Shown here in pieces: positions 35,730-45,258 of a stretch of 64,000 bases of DNA (positions within the stretch are counted from its first letter, which is position 1; every line of letters starts with the position of its first letter). Position numbers and translations under genes: made by a program. Where the stretch lies: positions 1,736,001 through 1,800,000 of the forward strand of contig NZ_CP017689.1 in the NCBI RefSeq assembly GCF_001831495.1, read 5' to 3'. Under the pieces are notes generated by a model that saw nothing but the letters and a program-made list of their open reading frames with translations, was not told where the DNA came from and searched no databases. The stretch is from Thalassotalea crassostreae. GTDB lineage: Bacteria > Pseudomonadota > Gammaproteobacteria > Enterobacterales > Alteromonadaceae.

Positions 35730-37661
35730 ATGAATACATCTTTACAGCTTCTAAAATCTTATTTTGGATTTAACGAATTTCGTCAGGGTCAACAGCAGGT
35801 TGTTGATACCATCTTATCAGGCAGCAGCAGTGCAGCGATATTTCCAACTGGCTCTGGTAAGTCATTATGTTATCAGTTATCGGCTATTGCCTTACCTAAT
35901 CTCACACTTGTGGTGTCGCCCTTATTGGCGTTAATGCAAGATCAATTGCAGTTTCTAAAAAACAAAGGCATTGCCGCGGCAAGCATTGATTCTAGTCAGT
36001 CGCGAGAGCAAGGTCAGCAAGTGATGCAAGACGTTCGCGATGGCCGTATTAAAATATTAATGATATCTGTAGAGCGATTAAATAATGAACGCTTTCGACA
36101 ATTCTTACAAGGCATTGAAATTTCATTGTTGGTTGTTGACGAAGCTCATTGTATATCTGAATGGGGGCACAACTTTAGACCTGATTACCTAAAATTACCG
36201 AGTTATCAAAAGCAATTTAATATCCATCAAACCTTATTACTTACTGCCACGGCTACTGAACAAGTTATTGAGGATATGGGCAGAAAATTTGCTATTGCCA
36301 AGGAAAACATAGTTACCACAGGATTTTACCGCGCCAACCTAAATTTGGCTGTTACCGGTATTCGCAGTGAAGCTAAAGTGAATTTTCTTAGCCAATGGTT
36401 GCAGCCCAAACAAGGTTTATCAGGGATCGTTTATGTAACCTTACAAAAAACTGCTGAGCAAGTTGCACAACAATTATCAGAGCAAGGATTAAACGTAAGT
36501 GCATATCATGCAGGTATGGATAGTGACATTAGAGCCTCGATACAACAACGGTTTATGAGCGGACAAATTAATATCATAGTCGCGACTATTGCCTTTGGAA
36601 TGGGCGTCGATAAAAGTGATATTCGTTTTGTTGTTCATTTTGATCTTCCTAAGTCGATAGAGAACTATGCGCAGGAAATCGGCCGTGCAGGGCGCGATGG
36701 CGACGCTGCTGATTGCTTAGTATTAGCTAATGGCGATAATTTGAATGTGTTGGAAAACTTTGTTTATGGTGACACGCCAGAGCCACAGGCGATTGCTTAT
36801 GTGCTCAATGAGGTGACTAATCAAGCTAGCACTAATCAGGGGCAATTTGAAGTAATGCTAAACGCGTTATCAAGGGATTCTAATATTCGAATCTTGACCT
36901 TAAAAACGCTGTTAGTTTATCTAGAATTAGTTGGCTTAGTAAAGCCTGCATACAGTTATTATGCCGATTATAAGTTTAAGTTACAGCGCAGCGAGACAGA
37001 GCTAATCGACACCTTTAGCGGTGAACGTCAGCAGTTTGTTCGAGCGTTATTAAATTCTTCTGATAAAGCCAAAATTTGGTATAGCATTAATTTTGATAGA
37101 CTCAATGAACATTACCCAAGCGAGCGCTCCCGAGTCATTGCTGCCATAGAATACTTTGAGCAACAAGGGTATATCGAATTACAAACCAAGCAGATGACCG
37201 AAGTATTTAAGGTCAATCGTGGACAGCATGATCAAGCACAATTAAGTGAACGCATTTATCGTCGCTTTATTGACAAAGAACAAAGTGAAATCGATCGTAT
37301 TCATCGATTACTGAACTTTTTTACCAGTGATCAGTGTTTGACTAAGCAGATGGCAGAGTACTTTGCCGACTATCAATTACAACAAAGTTGCGCCCATTGT
37401 TCGGTATGTCAAGGCGAAGTAGCAAGAATGCCCGCTGTACCAATGCTTGTTGAGTTAACTAATTTCAATTTCAATGAAGTGTGTTTGCCAATCAATGAAA
37501 AACTAGGCGAACATAGCTCTGCTATCATGATCGCTAGATTCTTATGTGGCCTGACTACGCCATTATTTACCCGTTTGAAAGTTCGCCAAGTGCCAGGTTT
37601 TGCACGATTTGAACACTATCGCTATAGCGATGTACTAGCTTGGGTCGATTCACATCGCTGA
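35730..37661 (+). CDS. RecQ-family ATP-dependent DNA helicase
   Basis: A 643-residue superfamily-2 helicase. Motifs: Q-motif region YFGFNEFRQGQQQVV, Walker A FPTGSGKSLCYQ, Walker B VVDEAHCISEWGHNFR, TATATEQV, and IATIAFGMGVDKSDIRFVVH with GRAGRDG. A Cys cluster near 560 (CLTKQM...SCAHCSVCQG) gives a RecQ-type zinc site, and the C-terminus may be a reduced RQC/HRDC region. Its C-terminal half differs from canonical RecQ, so a second, specialised RecQ-like helicase is possible. No operon partner. Confidence 0.9.
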   Translation: MNTSLQLLKSYFGFNEFRQGQQQVVDTILSGSSSAAIFPTGSGKSLCYQLSAIALPNLTLVVSPLLALMQDQLQFLKNKGIAAASIDSSQSREQGQQVMQDVRDGRIKILMISVERLNNERFRQFLQGIEISLLVVDEAHCISEWGHNFRPDYLKLPSYQKQFNIHQTLLLTATATEQVIEDMGRKFAIAKENIVTTGFYRANLNLAVTGIRSEAKVNFLSQWLQPKQGLSGIVYVTLQKTAEQVAQQLSEQGLNVSAYHAGMDSDIRASIQQRFMSGQINIIVATIAFGMGVDKSDIRFVVHFDLPKSIENYAQEIGRAGRDGDAADCLVLANGDNLNVLENFVYGDTPEPQAIAYVLNEVTNQASTNQGQFEVMLNALSRDSNIRILTLKTLLVYLELVGLVKPAYSYYADYKFKLQRSETELIDTFSGERQQFVRALLNSSDKAKIWYSINFDRLNEHYPSERSRVIAAIEYFEQQGYIELQTKQMTEVFKVNRGQHDQAQLSERIYRRFIDKEQSEIDRIHRLLNFFTSDQCLTKQMAEYFADYQLQQSCAHCSVCQGEVARMPAVPMLVELTNFNFNEVCLPINEKLGEHSSAIMIARFLCGLTTPLFTRLKVRQVPGFARFEHYRYSDVLAWVDSHR

Positions 37662-37766
37662 TTAAAATGTTAAATAAGTAGTAATATCATCGTTTTGCAC
37701 TAGATTTAATGCTATCAGTTTGAAACAATGCGCGCGTTTTTCGTCATTACCTAAAAGGATATCCTC

Positions 37767-39155
37767 TTGCAAACCACTAAGTTTTCTACCTTAGATTTTA
37801 AGCCTGAACTATTACATACCTTAGATTCTCTTGGCTACCATGATATGACAGCGATCCAACAGGATAGTTTGCCAGAGATAATTAACGGCAAAGACGTCAT
37901 CGGCCAAGGTAAAACTGGCTCAGGAAAAACGGCAACCTTCGGTTTAGGCTTATTGCAAAAACTCAACGTAAAACGATTTCGTGTGCAATCGTTAGTCTTG
38001 TGTCCAACTCGTGAGTTGGCCGACCAAGTAGCAAAAGAAATTCGCACACTTGCCCGTGGCATTCATAATATTAAGGTACTGACGCTTACCGGTGGAGCGC
38101 CGGTTGGCCCGCAAATTGGCTCACTAGAACATGGCGCTCACATCATTGTTGGCACGCCAGGTAGAATTGAAGAGCATTTAGAAAAGGGCAGACTTAATTT
38201 AGAAGAACTTAATATGCTAGTGCTTGATGAAGCCGACCGTATGTTAGAGATGGGCTTTCAAAAATCGATAGATAATATCGTATTCTTTACTCCTAAAGAC
38301 AGACAAACATTACTATTTAGCGCGACATATCCTGCAAAGATTCAACAGATATCACAACGTATTATGCGTGATCCTGTGATGGTAAAAGTGGAATCAACTC
38401 ACGATCACTCGACCATTACTCAGCATTTCTTCAAAGTTGATGACAATGATGAACGATTAATGGCATTACGGTTATTATTACTGGAAAAAGAGCCTTCGTC
38501 TTGTGTCGTGTTTTGTAACACCAAGAAAGAAACTCAAAGTGTTGCCGATAAGCTAATAAATTATGGTTTTGATGCTATTGCTTTACATGGTGACTTAGAC
38601 CAACGTGAGCGCGATCAAGCGCTTATTTGTTTTGCCAATAAAAGCATAACCGTGTTAGTTGCTACTGATGTCGCAGCCCGTGGTTTAGATATTGACGATT
38701 TAGATATGGTGGTAAATTATCATATTGCGCTAGACACTGAAGTGCACGTGCATCGAATCGGCCGTACTGGTCGAGCTGGCGCTAAAGGTTATGCCTGCTC
38801 ATTACACAATGACAGTGAAGGCTACAAGATTGCACTTCTTGAAGATTATTTAGAGCAAACGATCGTTAATGAAGCCTTACCTGATATGAGCGTTTTAAGC
38901 AAAAAACCAGTGTCAGCACCTATGACCACTATTCAAATTGATGGTGGTAAAAAGCAAAAGCTACGACCAGGTGATATTCTTGGCGCACTAACATCAGAAA
39001 ATGGTGTGGCAGGTAAAGACGTAGGTAAAATGAAAGTTACTGCGATTCGCTCGTATGTGGCGGTAAATAGTAAAGTATTAAAAACTGCATTGAGAAAATT
39101 AGAACGCGGCAAGATGAAAGGTAAGTCTTTTAGAGCTCGGGTGATACGTTTATAG
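37767..39155 (+). CDS. dbpA: ATP-dependent RNA helicase DbpA
   Basis: A 462-residue DEAD-box helicase acting in 50S subunit assembly through 23S rRNA hairpin 92. TTG start at 37767 with AAGGA seven bases upstream. Helicase motifs: GQGKTGSGKTATFG, PTRELADQV, VLDEADRMLEMGF, SATYP, ATDVAARGLDI and HRIGRTGRAG. The C-terminal domain KLRPGDILGALT, GKDVGKMKVTAI and KMKGKSFRARVIRL matches the DbpA RNA-binding domain. Closed by a strong terminator that now carries an insertion sequence. Confidence 0.94.
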   Translation: MQTTKFSTLDFKPELLHTLDSLGYHDMTAIQQDSLPEIINGKDVIGQGKTGSGKTATFGLGLLQKLNVKRFRVQSLVLCPTRELADQVAKEIRTLARGIHNIKVLTLTGGAPVGPQIGSLEHGAHIIVGTPGRIEEHLEKGRLNLEELNMLVLDEADRMLEMGFQKSIDNIVFFTPKDRQTLLFSATYPAKIQQISQRIMRDPVMVKVESTHDHSTITQHFFKVDDNDERLMALRLLLLEKEPSSCVVFCNTKKETQSVADKLINYGFDAIALHGDLDQRERDQALICFANKSITVLVATDVAARGLDIDDLDMVVNYHIALDTEVHVHRIGRTGRAGAKGYACSLHNDSEGYKIALLEDYLEQTIVNEALPDMSVLSKKPVSAPMTTIQIDGGKKQKLRPGDILGALTSENGVAGKDVGKMKVTAIRSYVAVNSKVLKTALRKLERGKMKGKSFRARVIRL

Positions 39156-39186
39156 CGAAAAACAAATGAAGTAGCCAATACATAGA

Positions 39187-39227
39187 AAGCGGCATGGTGA
39201 ATTATATTCGCCATGCCGCTTTTTTAT
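39187..39227 (+). terminator. dbpA terminator, T-tract used as IS target
   Basis: A 16-bp stem (AAGCGGCATGG... with ...CCATGCCGCTT, one G-T pair) and a TAT loop, then TTTTTTAT. These last eight bases are the left target duplication of the insertion sequence. Confidence 0.9.
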
Positions 39228-40528
39228 GGTTCATCGCATATTAGCGGGAAATAAAAAATAGTTGAAAAAAAAACGGTGTAAGTTGTAAAGTTTTAATCGC
39301 CAAACCAAAACTAATAACAAACACCGTTTCTATGACCGATTTTACTTTCTTATCTCAATTCTGGGAAGGGTTTAATGTAACCCAAACTCAAAAAACTGAT
39401 TCACTTGTCACTTTTACCCTTGAACCAAGCTCGGACGGACGTTGTCATTGCGGGCTTAAATGTAATTCCGTTCATGATTCAACCTGGCGAACGATTAATG
39501 ATGCCAACTTTCTTAATCATCGAGTGAGACTTAACGTACTTACTCGTCGCATAAATTGTCCTCAATGTGGCGTTATCACTGAAGAAATTCAATGGCTAGA
39601 GCCTCATTCTCGGATGACCGCCAGACTAAGAAATTATGTAGAAGGCTTGCTTAGAGTATTACCAATCAAGCATATCTCTCAGCACACAGGCCTACATTGG
39701 CATACGATAAAAGAAATCGATAAACGACGATTAGCTAGAGAGGTTAAGGGGCCTGACTGGTCATCCATCACGAAGCTGGTCATGGATGAGTTCGCAGTTT
39801 TCAAAGGTCATCGCTACGCAACCGTTATTGTGGACGCTGACACATATCAAGTGTTGTGGATTGGTGAAGGGCGTAGCCGCAAACAAATTAGGCCCTTTTT
39901 TGAAATGCTTGGCGAGCATTGCAAAAACATTGAAGCAGTCGCGATGGATATGAATACAGCCTTTGATTTGGAGGTTCAACAGCACTGTCCCAACGCTACG
40001 ATAGTCTATGACCTATTTCATGTTGTGGCGAAGTATGGCCGAGAAGTCATCGACAGGGTTCGTATTGACCAAGCCAATAAGCTCAAGCATGACAAGAAAG
40101 CGAGAAAATGGGTAAAACGCTCTCGCTGGGTATTACTTAAAAACAGAGAGAATCTAACGGCTGGACAAGAAAACCATCTAGATACCTTATTAGCTATGAA
40201 CAAAGACCTGATGACAGCGTACATTCTTGGTGAACAACTCAAAGAGCTATGGTATTGCGAATCAATTGAACAGTCACAAAGCCTATGGGAAGTATGGTGG
40301 CAGCAAGTTCAGGATAGCAAGCTCAAACCACTGTTAGACTTTGCTCGCAAACTAAAGCCATACATTCATGGCATTGTTTCATCTGCTAAATATCGATTAA
40401 ACACCTGCACACTTGAAGGTATGAATAATAAAATCAAACTAATAAAAAGGATGGCCTATGGATATCGAGATTCAGAATACTTTTTCTTAAAGATAAAAGC
40501 TGCATTTCCCGGTAAGGCGCGATGAACC
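39228..40528 (+). mobile_element. ISL3-family insertion sequence, complete
   Basis: 1301 bp. Left end GGTTCATCGCATATTAGCGG and right end (other strand) GGTTCATCGCGCCTTACCGG continue as GAAAT; 21 of 25 bases match. Flanking 8-bp direct repeats TTTTTTAT are at 39220-39227 and 40529-40536. Eight-base duplications are the known habit of ISL3. Intact transposase and perfect duplication suggest a fairly recent insertion. Confidence 0.93.
39332..40525 (+). CDS. ISL3-family transposase
   Basis: A 397-residue transposase. The N-terminal zinc-ribbon pairs (RCHCGLKC and CPQCG) and HTH region precede a DDE core: Asp in LVMDEFAVFKGHRYATV, Asp in VAMDMNTAFDLEV, and the late Glu in TCTLEGMNNKIKLIKRMAYG. 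The WRTIND...RRINCPQC block is typical of ISL3 (InsQ-like). No frameshift; the gene fills the element and its stop codon lies inside the right end. Likely functional. Confidence 0.94.
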   Translation: MTDFTFLSQFWEGFNVTQTQKTDSLVTFTLEPSSDGRCHCGLKCNSVHDSTWRTINDANFLNHRVRLNVLTRRINCPQCGVITEEIQWLEPHSRMTARLRNYVEGLLRVLPIKHISQHTGLHWHTIKEIDKRRLAREVKGPDWSSITKLVMDEFAVFKGHRYATVIVDADTYQVLWIGEGRSRKQIRPFFEMLGEHCKNIEAVAMDMNTAFDLEVQQHCPNATIVYDLFHVVAKYGREVIDRVRIDQANKLKHDKKARKWVKRSRWVLLKNRENLTAGQENHLDTLLAMNKDLMTAYILGEQLKELWYCESIEQSQSLWEVWWQQVQDSKLKPLLDFARKLKPYIHGIVSSAKYRLNTCTLEGMNNKIKLIKRMAYGYRDSEYFFLKIKAAFPGKAR

Positions 40529-40585
40529 TTTTTTATTGCTAGTGTAAATGTACAATAAATATACTAAGCAATAGTTTCCGGCTTT

Positions 40586-41977
40586 ATGTCAAAAAATTCA
40601 GAGTTCATTTCAAATACTTCAAACAATGCTAAAACTAGAGCATCTAAAATTGCTAAAAAGCCATTAGGGCTGTTGGCGGCAACTTCCTTAGTTACCGGAA
40701 ATATGATTGGTAGTGGCATATTTTTGTTACCTGCGTCATTGGCATTATACGGTGGAGTAAGCCTTTGGGGCTGGGCTGTTTCGGCTATTGGCGCTATTGC
40801 TTTAGCCTATATGTTTGCTAACTTAGCCGGAAAAATTAAAGGGTCTGGCGGGCCTTACATCTACTCACAAGCCATGTTTGGGGATTTTATTGGTTTTCTG
40901 GTTGCGTGGGGCTATTGGATCTGTGTGTTTACTGCTAATGCTGCTATCGCGATCGCTTTGGTAAGCTATTTGTCGGTGTTTATTCCAATGCTAAGCGAAA
41001 GCAATGTACTAGCAGCAACAGTGACAATAGGGTTTGTTTGGTTTTTAGTGTTGATCAACTTACAAGGAGTTAAGGCTGCTGGCAATGTACAAGTTGTCAG
41101 TACGTTACTTAAAGTCATACCGATGTTTATCATCGTCATAGTGGCACTGTTTTATATAAATGTGTCACACTTTACGCCTTTTAATTTAAGTGCAGAGTCA
41201 GATCTGTCTGCTATTTCTTCGACAGCAGTTTTAACGCTTTGGGCGTTTTTAGGAATGGAATCTGCCAACAATGCTGCCGGCGAAGTTGATGAGCCTGAAA
41301 CCAATGTACCTAAAGCTGCAGTGTATGGCACATTAATCGCTGCATCGTTATATATCCCAGGAACGATAGCGATTTTTGGATTAATAGAACCCAGCGTTTT
41401 AGCACAATCTAATGCACCATTTGCAGATGCTGCAGCAATTCTTTGGGGGGATTGGGCATATTATGCGGTTGCCGCAGTTGCTGTTATCTCATGTTTTGGC
41501 GCACTTAATGGCTGGACTTTATGTGTTGGCCAAATTGCGATGTCTGCCTCTAAAGGTGGGCTGTTTCCCAAAGTGTTTTCAGAACGTTCTAAAAACGGTG
41601 TGCCAGCAAAAGGTGTGGTTATTTCCTCATTTTTAGTCTCTGTATTGGTATTGATGAATTTTAACCAAAAAATGACTGAACAATTTACGTTTATCATACT
41701 TCTATCAACGTTAGCCTCAGTCTTTCCTTATCTGATATGTTCATTCGCGAACATAAAGTTATTAAAAATTCAGGCGGTAAAAATTTCTGTGATCGATATG
41801 GTGGTCGCGTTTATTGCAACGGTATATTCATCATGGATTATTTTGAATATGGGCGCAGAAACATTGTTCTGGGGCACAACTTTAATGCTAATCGGCATTC
41901 CGCTCTACGCTTATGAAAAACGAAAAACGAAAAACGAAAAACGAAAAATGAGAGCTAATTCAGCAGCGAAATTATAG
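40586..41977 (+). CDS. APC-superfamily amino-acid permease
   Basis: A 463-residue permease with about 12 membrane helices. The first helix has TGNMIGSGIFLLPASLA, the substrate-carboxylate loop GSG of this family; FLGMESANNAAGEVDEPETN lies in helix 6. It resembles the AdiC/PotE antiporter group. The C-terminal tail is charged and contains a coding 7-bp tandem repeat (41915-41949, giving EKRKTKNEKRKM). The insertion sequence ends 58 bp upstream, so its promoter may be disturbed or supplied by the element. Substrate unknown. Confidence 0.9.
   Translation: MSKNSEFISNTSNNAKTRASKIAKKPLGLLAATSLVTGNMIGSGIFLLPASLALYGGVSLWGWAVSAIGAIALAYMFANLAGKIKGSGGPYIYSQAMFGDFIGFLVAWGYWICVFTANAAIAIALVSYLSVFIPMLSESNVLAATVTIGFVWFLVLINLQGVKAAGNVQVVSTLLKVIPMFIIVIVALFYINVSHFTPFNLSAESDLSAISSTAVLTLWAFLGMESANNAAGEVDEPETNVPKAAVYGTLIAASLYIPGTIAIFGLIEPSVLAQSNAPFADAAAILWGDWAYYAVAAVAVISCFGALNGWTLCVGQIAMSASKGGLFPKVFSERSKNGVPAKGVVISSFLVSVLVLMNFNQKMTEQFTFIILLSTLASVFPYLICSFANIKLLKIQAVKISVIDMVVAFIATVYSSWIILNMGAETLFWGTTLMLIGIPLYAYEKRKTKNEKRKMRANSAAKL
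41915..41949 (+). repeat. 7-bp tandem repeat in the permease C-terminal codons
   Basis: GAAAAAC occurs four times and GAAAAAT once, head to tail. Because 7 is not a multiple of 3, gain or loss of a unit would shift the reading frame of the last residues. Confidence 0.9.
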
Positions 41978-41994
41978 CGATAGCTGCAGGTATA

Positions 41995-43077
41995 CTAGCT
42001 GCTTAAATCTGTGAACAGTAATTTGTGAAAAAGGTGTTCACCAGCTTCTTTTTCAACCGACAATCGACCAGTATCATAACCTTTTGATGCTAAACCTCGT
42101 TGCACTGATTCACATACATAGGTATCTTCATCTTGAATTTTATTGGCGACCGTTACACTGTTATCTCTAAATTCGGCGGTAAACTTAGGGTTACTGTTGT
42201 CAAAAAAATAGTCAAAAATAACCACACATTTATCGACGCTGATCGGTTCAACAATCATAATCCCCATAATACCGTCATATAAATTCAGCATTAAGTTTGG
42301 ATATTGCCAGTAATAACGAGCGGTACCTGTGCGAACGTTAGAGAATTCGTTATCTCTTTTTTTGGTTGGGCAAGATTGCAGACAAAACCTATCTTTAGTT
42401 TCGATTTTATACAATTTGCCATCAAGAGCACTGTTTAAACCTTTATGTAGGATCGGCACGTGATAACCACCATCAAGATAATTATCGACATAGACTTTCC
42501 AATTGCAGTTTAACTGGTAACTCACGCGTTGGTGAAAGCTCATTGATTCCGGTTGTAATGCACTGATTTCGCTATTTAGACTGCCTAAGAATTCTGTTAA
42601 TGATGGTGCATTGTCGTTAAGACAAACAAATACCCACTTTTGCCACACTTCGCATCTTACTTCGATTAAACCGTTTTCACTTTTATTGAAATTTTCAACA
42701 CCATCAAATTTGGGGGTTGAACAGAGATTGCCATTTAGTTTGTAGCTCCAAGCATGATAAGGACAGGTAAGGGCGCGAGTACAGCCAGTGCCTGTTTCCA
42801 TAACTTGTGCACCGTGATGACGACAGACATTGTAAAAAGCTTTTATCGATTCGCCTTTTACCAGCACTATTGGTTGTTTGGCGATTTCGGTAGCAACATA
42901 GTCGCCGTTTTTGGCTAACTGGTCGATACGAGCAGCAATTAGCCAGTTATTGCTAAACACGGTATCTATCTCAAGTTTTGCTATCTCTGGCTCGGTATAC
43001 CATAGGCTAGGTGGGGTTGACGCTTTTGACAGAGGATTAGTTGGGTCATACTGAGCAATAACTTTTTTGATATCCAT
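41995..43077 (-). CDS. Rieske non-heme iron oxygenase, alpha subunit type
   Basis: A 360-residue oxygenase. The Rieske [2Fe-2S] site is NVCRHHGAQ with CPYHAWSY (residues about 85-110). The catalytic iron site is NYLDGGYHVPILHKG with two His, and a late Asp. It resembles choline/carnitine-type monooxygenases and aromatic-ring dioxygenase alpha subunits. No ferredoxin or reductase gene is adjacent, so the electron donor must come from elsewhere. RBS AGAGAA. Substrate unknown. Confidence 0.88.
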   Translation of the reverse strand: MDIKKVIAQYDPTNPLSKASTPPSLWYTEPEIAKLEIDTVFSNNWLIAARIDQLAKNGDYVATEIAKQPIVLVKGESIKAFYNVCRHHGAQVMETGTGCTRALTCPYHAWSYKLNGNLCSTPKFDGVENFNKSENGLIEVRCEVWQKWVFVCLNDNAPSLTEFLGSLNSEISALQPESMSFHQRVSYQLNCNWKVYVDNYLDGGYHVPILHKGLNSALDGKLYKIETKDRFCLQSCPTKKRDNEFSNVRTGTARYYWQYPNLMLNLYDGIMGIMIVEPISVDKCVVIFDYFFDNSNPKFTAEFRDNSVTVANKIQDEDTYVCESVQRGLASKGYDTGRLSVEKEAGEHLFHKLLFTDLSS

Positions 43078-43286
43078 ACTTTTCTCTTTATTTTTATTTT
43101 AAGAGCAGCAATTATTTAGCAATAACATTATTCATAACACTAAATGTAAATTTAATCTAACTTCTAATCAATTATCGTAAAGTTAGATAATTGAACAAGT
43201 GTAATAATTTATGTCTGTTTCACCTAATAACACATTGATATGCTAAGTTTAATCAAGAGAACGTTAATTTGAACGAGTAATAGAAC

Positions 43287-44288
43287 ATGTATAGCAATGA
43301 AGATTTAGACAATGCAGTGGAAAAAGGCATTTTCAGTAAGCAGTCGGTTGATGATTTTCGTCAGTATATTTCTAGTACTAAAAACTCACCAATTGTAGAT
43401 GAAGAAAATTTTAGACTGATTTCTGGCTTTAACGATATTTTCGTCGTTATCGCTTGTGGTTTGCTATTGATTTCTGCTTTATGGGTATTAAATGGCCTTG
43501 GACCGGCGTTATCTACCATAATATTTACCGCGATTTCTTGGGGCTTAGCTGAGTTTTTTGTCCGTCAACGTAAAATGGCATTACCCGCTATAGTACTGTT
43601 ATTAACATTTGTCGGTGGTACATTTGCTAGCACAATATTTATGTTAACGTCAGCAAACCCTGAACCATGGGTAATAAGTTTAGCTGCTGGTGTATCTGCA
43701 ATTGCTGCTTGGTTACATTGGCAACGTTTTCATGTGCCTATCACTGTCGCCGCAGGCGCAGCTTCTTTGATTGCTTTGATAATTGCCATTGTTCTATCCA
43801 ACGTGCCTGCATCGATCACTTGGATTTGGACCCTAGCATTTGTTTTAGGTGTTTGTACTTTTGCTTTTGCGATGTATTGGGATTCCTCGGATACAACGCG
43901 CACGACACGACGTTCTGATGTAGCATTTTGGCTTCATTTATTGTCTGCGCCGTTAATCATTCACCCGGTATTTTCTTCGCTTGGTATTTTCGACGGTAGT
44001 GCTACTGTTGGTGGTATGTCTCTGGTAATACTACTTTATTTGTTGATGACTATGATTTCGGTCGCGGTTGATAGACGTGCGTTTATGGTGTCGTCGTTAA
44101 TTTATGTATTGTATGCGATCTCTAACCTATTAGAAGTATTTGGTGGATTAGATTACAGTTTTGCATTGACCGGAGTGATCATTGGTAGCGCCTTATTGAT
44201 GTTATCAGCATTTTGGCATCGCAGTAGGGTATTGATGTTTAAAATTTTACCAACACCAGTTAAAAGTTACTTGCCAGTTGTTGGTTAA
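43287..44288 (+). CDS. Multi-pass membrane protein, DUF2157-like
   Basis: A 333-residue protein: soluble N-terminus of about 50 residues (MYSNEDLDNAVEKGIFSKQS), then about ten hydrophobic helices in pairs (FVVIACGLLLISALWVL; ALPAIVLLLTFVGGTF; others). The N-terminal helix-hairpin plus paired helices recalls DUF2157 proteins; identity not verified. Divergent from the Rieske oxygenase gene, 209 bp apart. Function unknown. Confidence 0.7.
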   Translation: MYSNEDLDNAVEKGIFSKQSVDDFRQYISSTKNSPIVDEENFRLISGFNDIFVVIACGLLLISALWVLNGLGPALSTIIFTAISWGLAEFFVRQRKMALPAIVLLLTFVGGTFASTIFMLTSANPEPWVISLAAGVSAIAAWLHWQRFHVPITVAAGAASLIALIIAIVLSNVPASITWIWTLAFVLGVCTFAFAMYWDSSDTTRTTRRSDVAFWLHLLSAPLIIHPVFSSLGIFDGSATVGGMSLVILLYLLMTMISVAVDRRAFMVSSLIYVLYAISNLLEVFGGLDYSFALTGVIIGSALLMLSAFWHRSRVLMFKILPTPVKSYLPVVG

Positions 44289-44367
44289 GCTAAAAGCAAT
44301 TCACGATAGTCGTTAAGTGCTCGGATAGCTCTAACTATCTGACTTTATCTTTTGAAATGTAATTTGC

Positions 44368-44565
44368 CTATCGGTTTTCTTGACGTTGTTTTCGCTGTTT
44401 TTCCATTTGTTCCTTACGGCGGTCGCCAGAGCGAGGTAGTGTCTCTTCCAAATCATTTAAACTTTTACGGCGCATCGGGTGTGCGCTGCGTTTGAGCATT
44501 GATAAGTTACCAATAATTGCGCCAATTGCTAGAAATATAACAACGACAATGACCCAAGTTTCCAT
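44368..44565 (-). CDS. DUF2897 family membrane protein
   Basis: A 65-residue protein with one N-terminal membrane helix (WVIVVVIFLAIGAIIGNLSML) and a basic, Arg/Gln-rich cytoplasmic tail. The layout and the KRSAHPMRRKSL segment match DUF2897 of Shewanella and Colwellia. It directly follows the M15 peptidase gene with no gap, forming the end of yffB-dapE-M15-DUF2897. Function unknown. Confidence 0.8.
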   Translation of the reverse strand: METWVIVVVIFLAIGAIIGNLSMLKRSAHPMRRKSLNDLEETLPRSGDRRKEQMEKQRKQRQENR

Positions 44566-45240
44566 TTAAATACTTCCTACATTAATGATGTATTTACGAT
44601 ATATCTGTTCGAGGTTAGCGATTATATCATCTTTACATTCAATCTTGCTTGTACTTAAACACTCATTAATAACGTTTAGAGTTAATTGTTGTTCAAAATG
44701 CTTTGCAACAGGTTGATAAGAAAGATGCCAAGGCTCAGCTGCGACGCCACCTCGATAGCTATCATAGGGGCGGTAAAACCCATATTCTTGCATATTATTA
44801 TCAAGCCATTTATTTAATTTATACAGCGGCCCACCTTGCTCATATTCCCAAGGCTCTAAAGCGAGTTCTTGCTTGCTGATAAGTTCTGGATCATAAACGT
44901 CAATATCACAGCCCCAATGATGGCGACTGCCGCCAGGCAATGCTGAGAATAACAATATTGCATCGAGCTTCTCAGCCACTGGTAAAGTCGCTAGTTCTAC
45001 TGTTTGGTTATTGATATCGGTAACGGCTCTCGAGCCGTCCAGTTTACCGTTAAAGATAGCGAGCTGACGTTCGAAATTACGAAAGCCACTGACAATGGCT
45101 AATTTAAAACCGTCTTTCGCTGCGGCTTGGGTGAACTTCTCCCAAGCCGCAACCATATCCTTATGGATCCCCAACGCATCACTGAAGTAATGAATATGGT
45201 CATCACACTGTCCTGTTATTTGTTGAGCGGTTACTTTCAT
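44566..45240 (-). CDS. M15-family D-alanyl-D-alanine carboxypeptidase-like protein
   Basis: A 224-residue zinc peptidase of the VanY/M15B group. Zinc-binding motifs SRHHWGCDIDVYDP (His and Asp) and AEPWHLSYQP (catalytic Glu and last His) are intact. No signal peptide is seen, so cytoplasmic processing of peptidoglycan peptides is possible. It lies 18 bp after dapE, whose pathway makes the diaminopimelate of the same peptides, a sensible pairing (inference). Confidence 0.88.
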   Translation of the reverse strand: MKVTAQQITGQCDDHIHYFSDALGIHKDMVAAWEKFTQAAAKDGFKLAIVSGFRNFERQLAIFNGKLDGSRAVTDINNQTVELATLPVAEKLDAILLFSALPGGSRHHWGCDIDVYDPELISKQELALEPWEYEQGGPLYKLNKWLDNNMQEYGFYRPYDSYRGGVAAEPWHLSYQPVAKHFEQQLTLNVINECLSTSKIECKDDIIANLEQIYRKYIINVGSI

Positions 45241-45258
45241 CTAAATTCACTCTAACGC

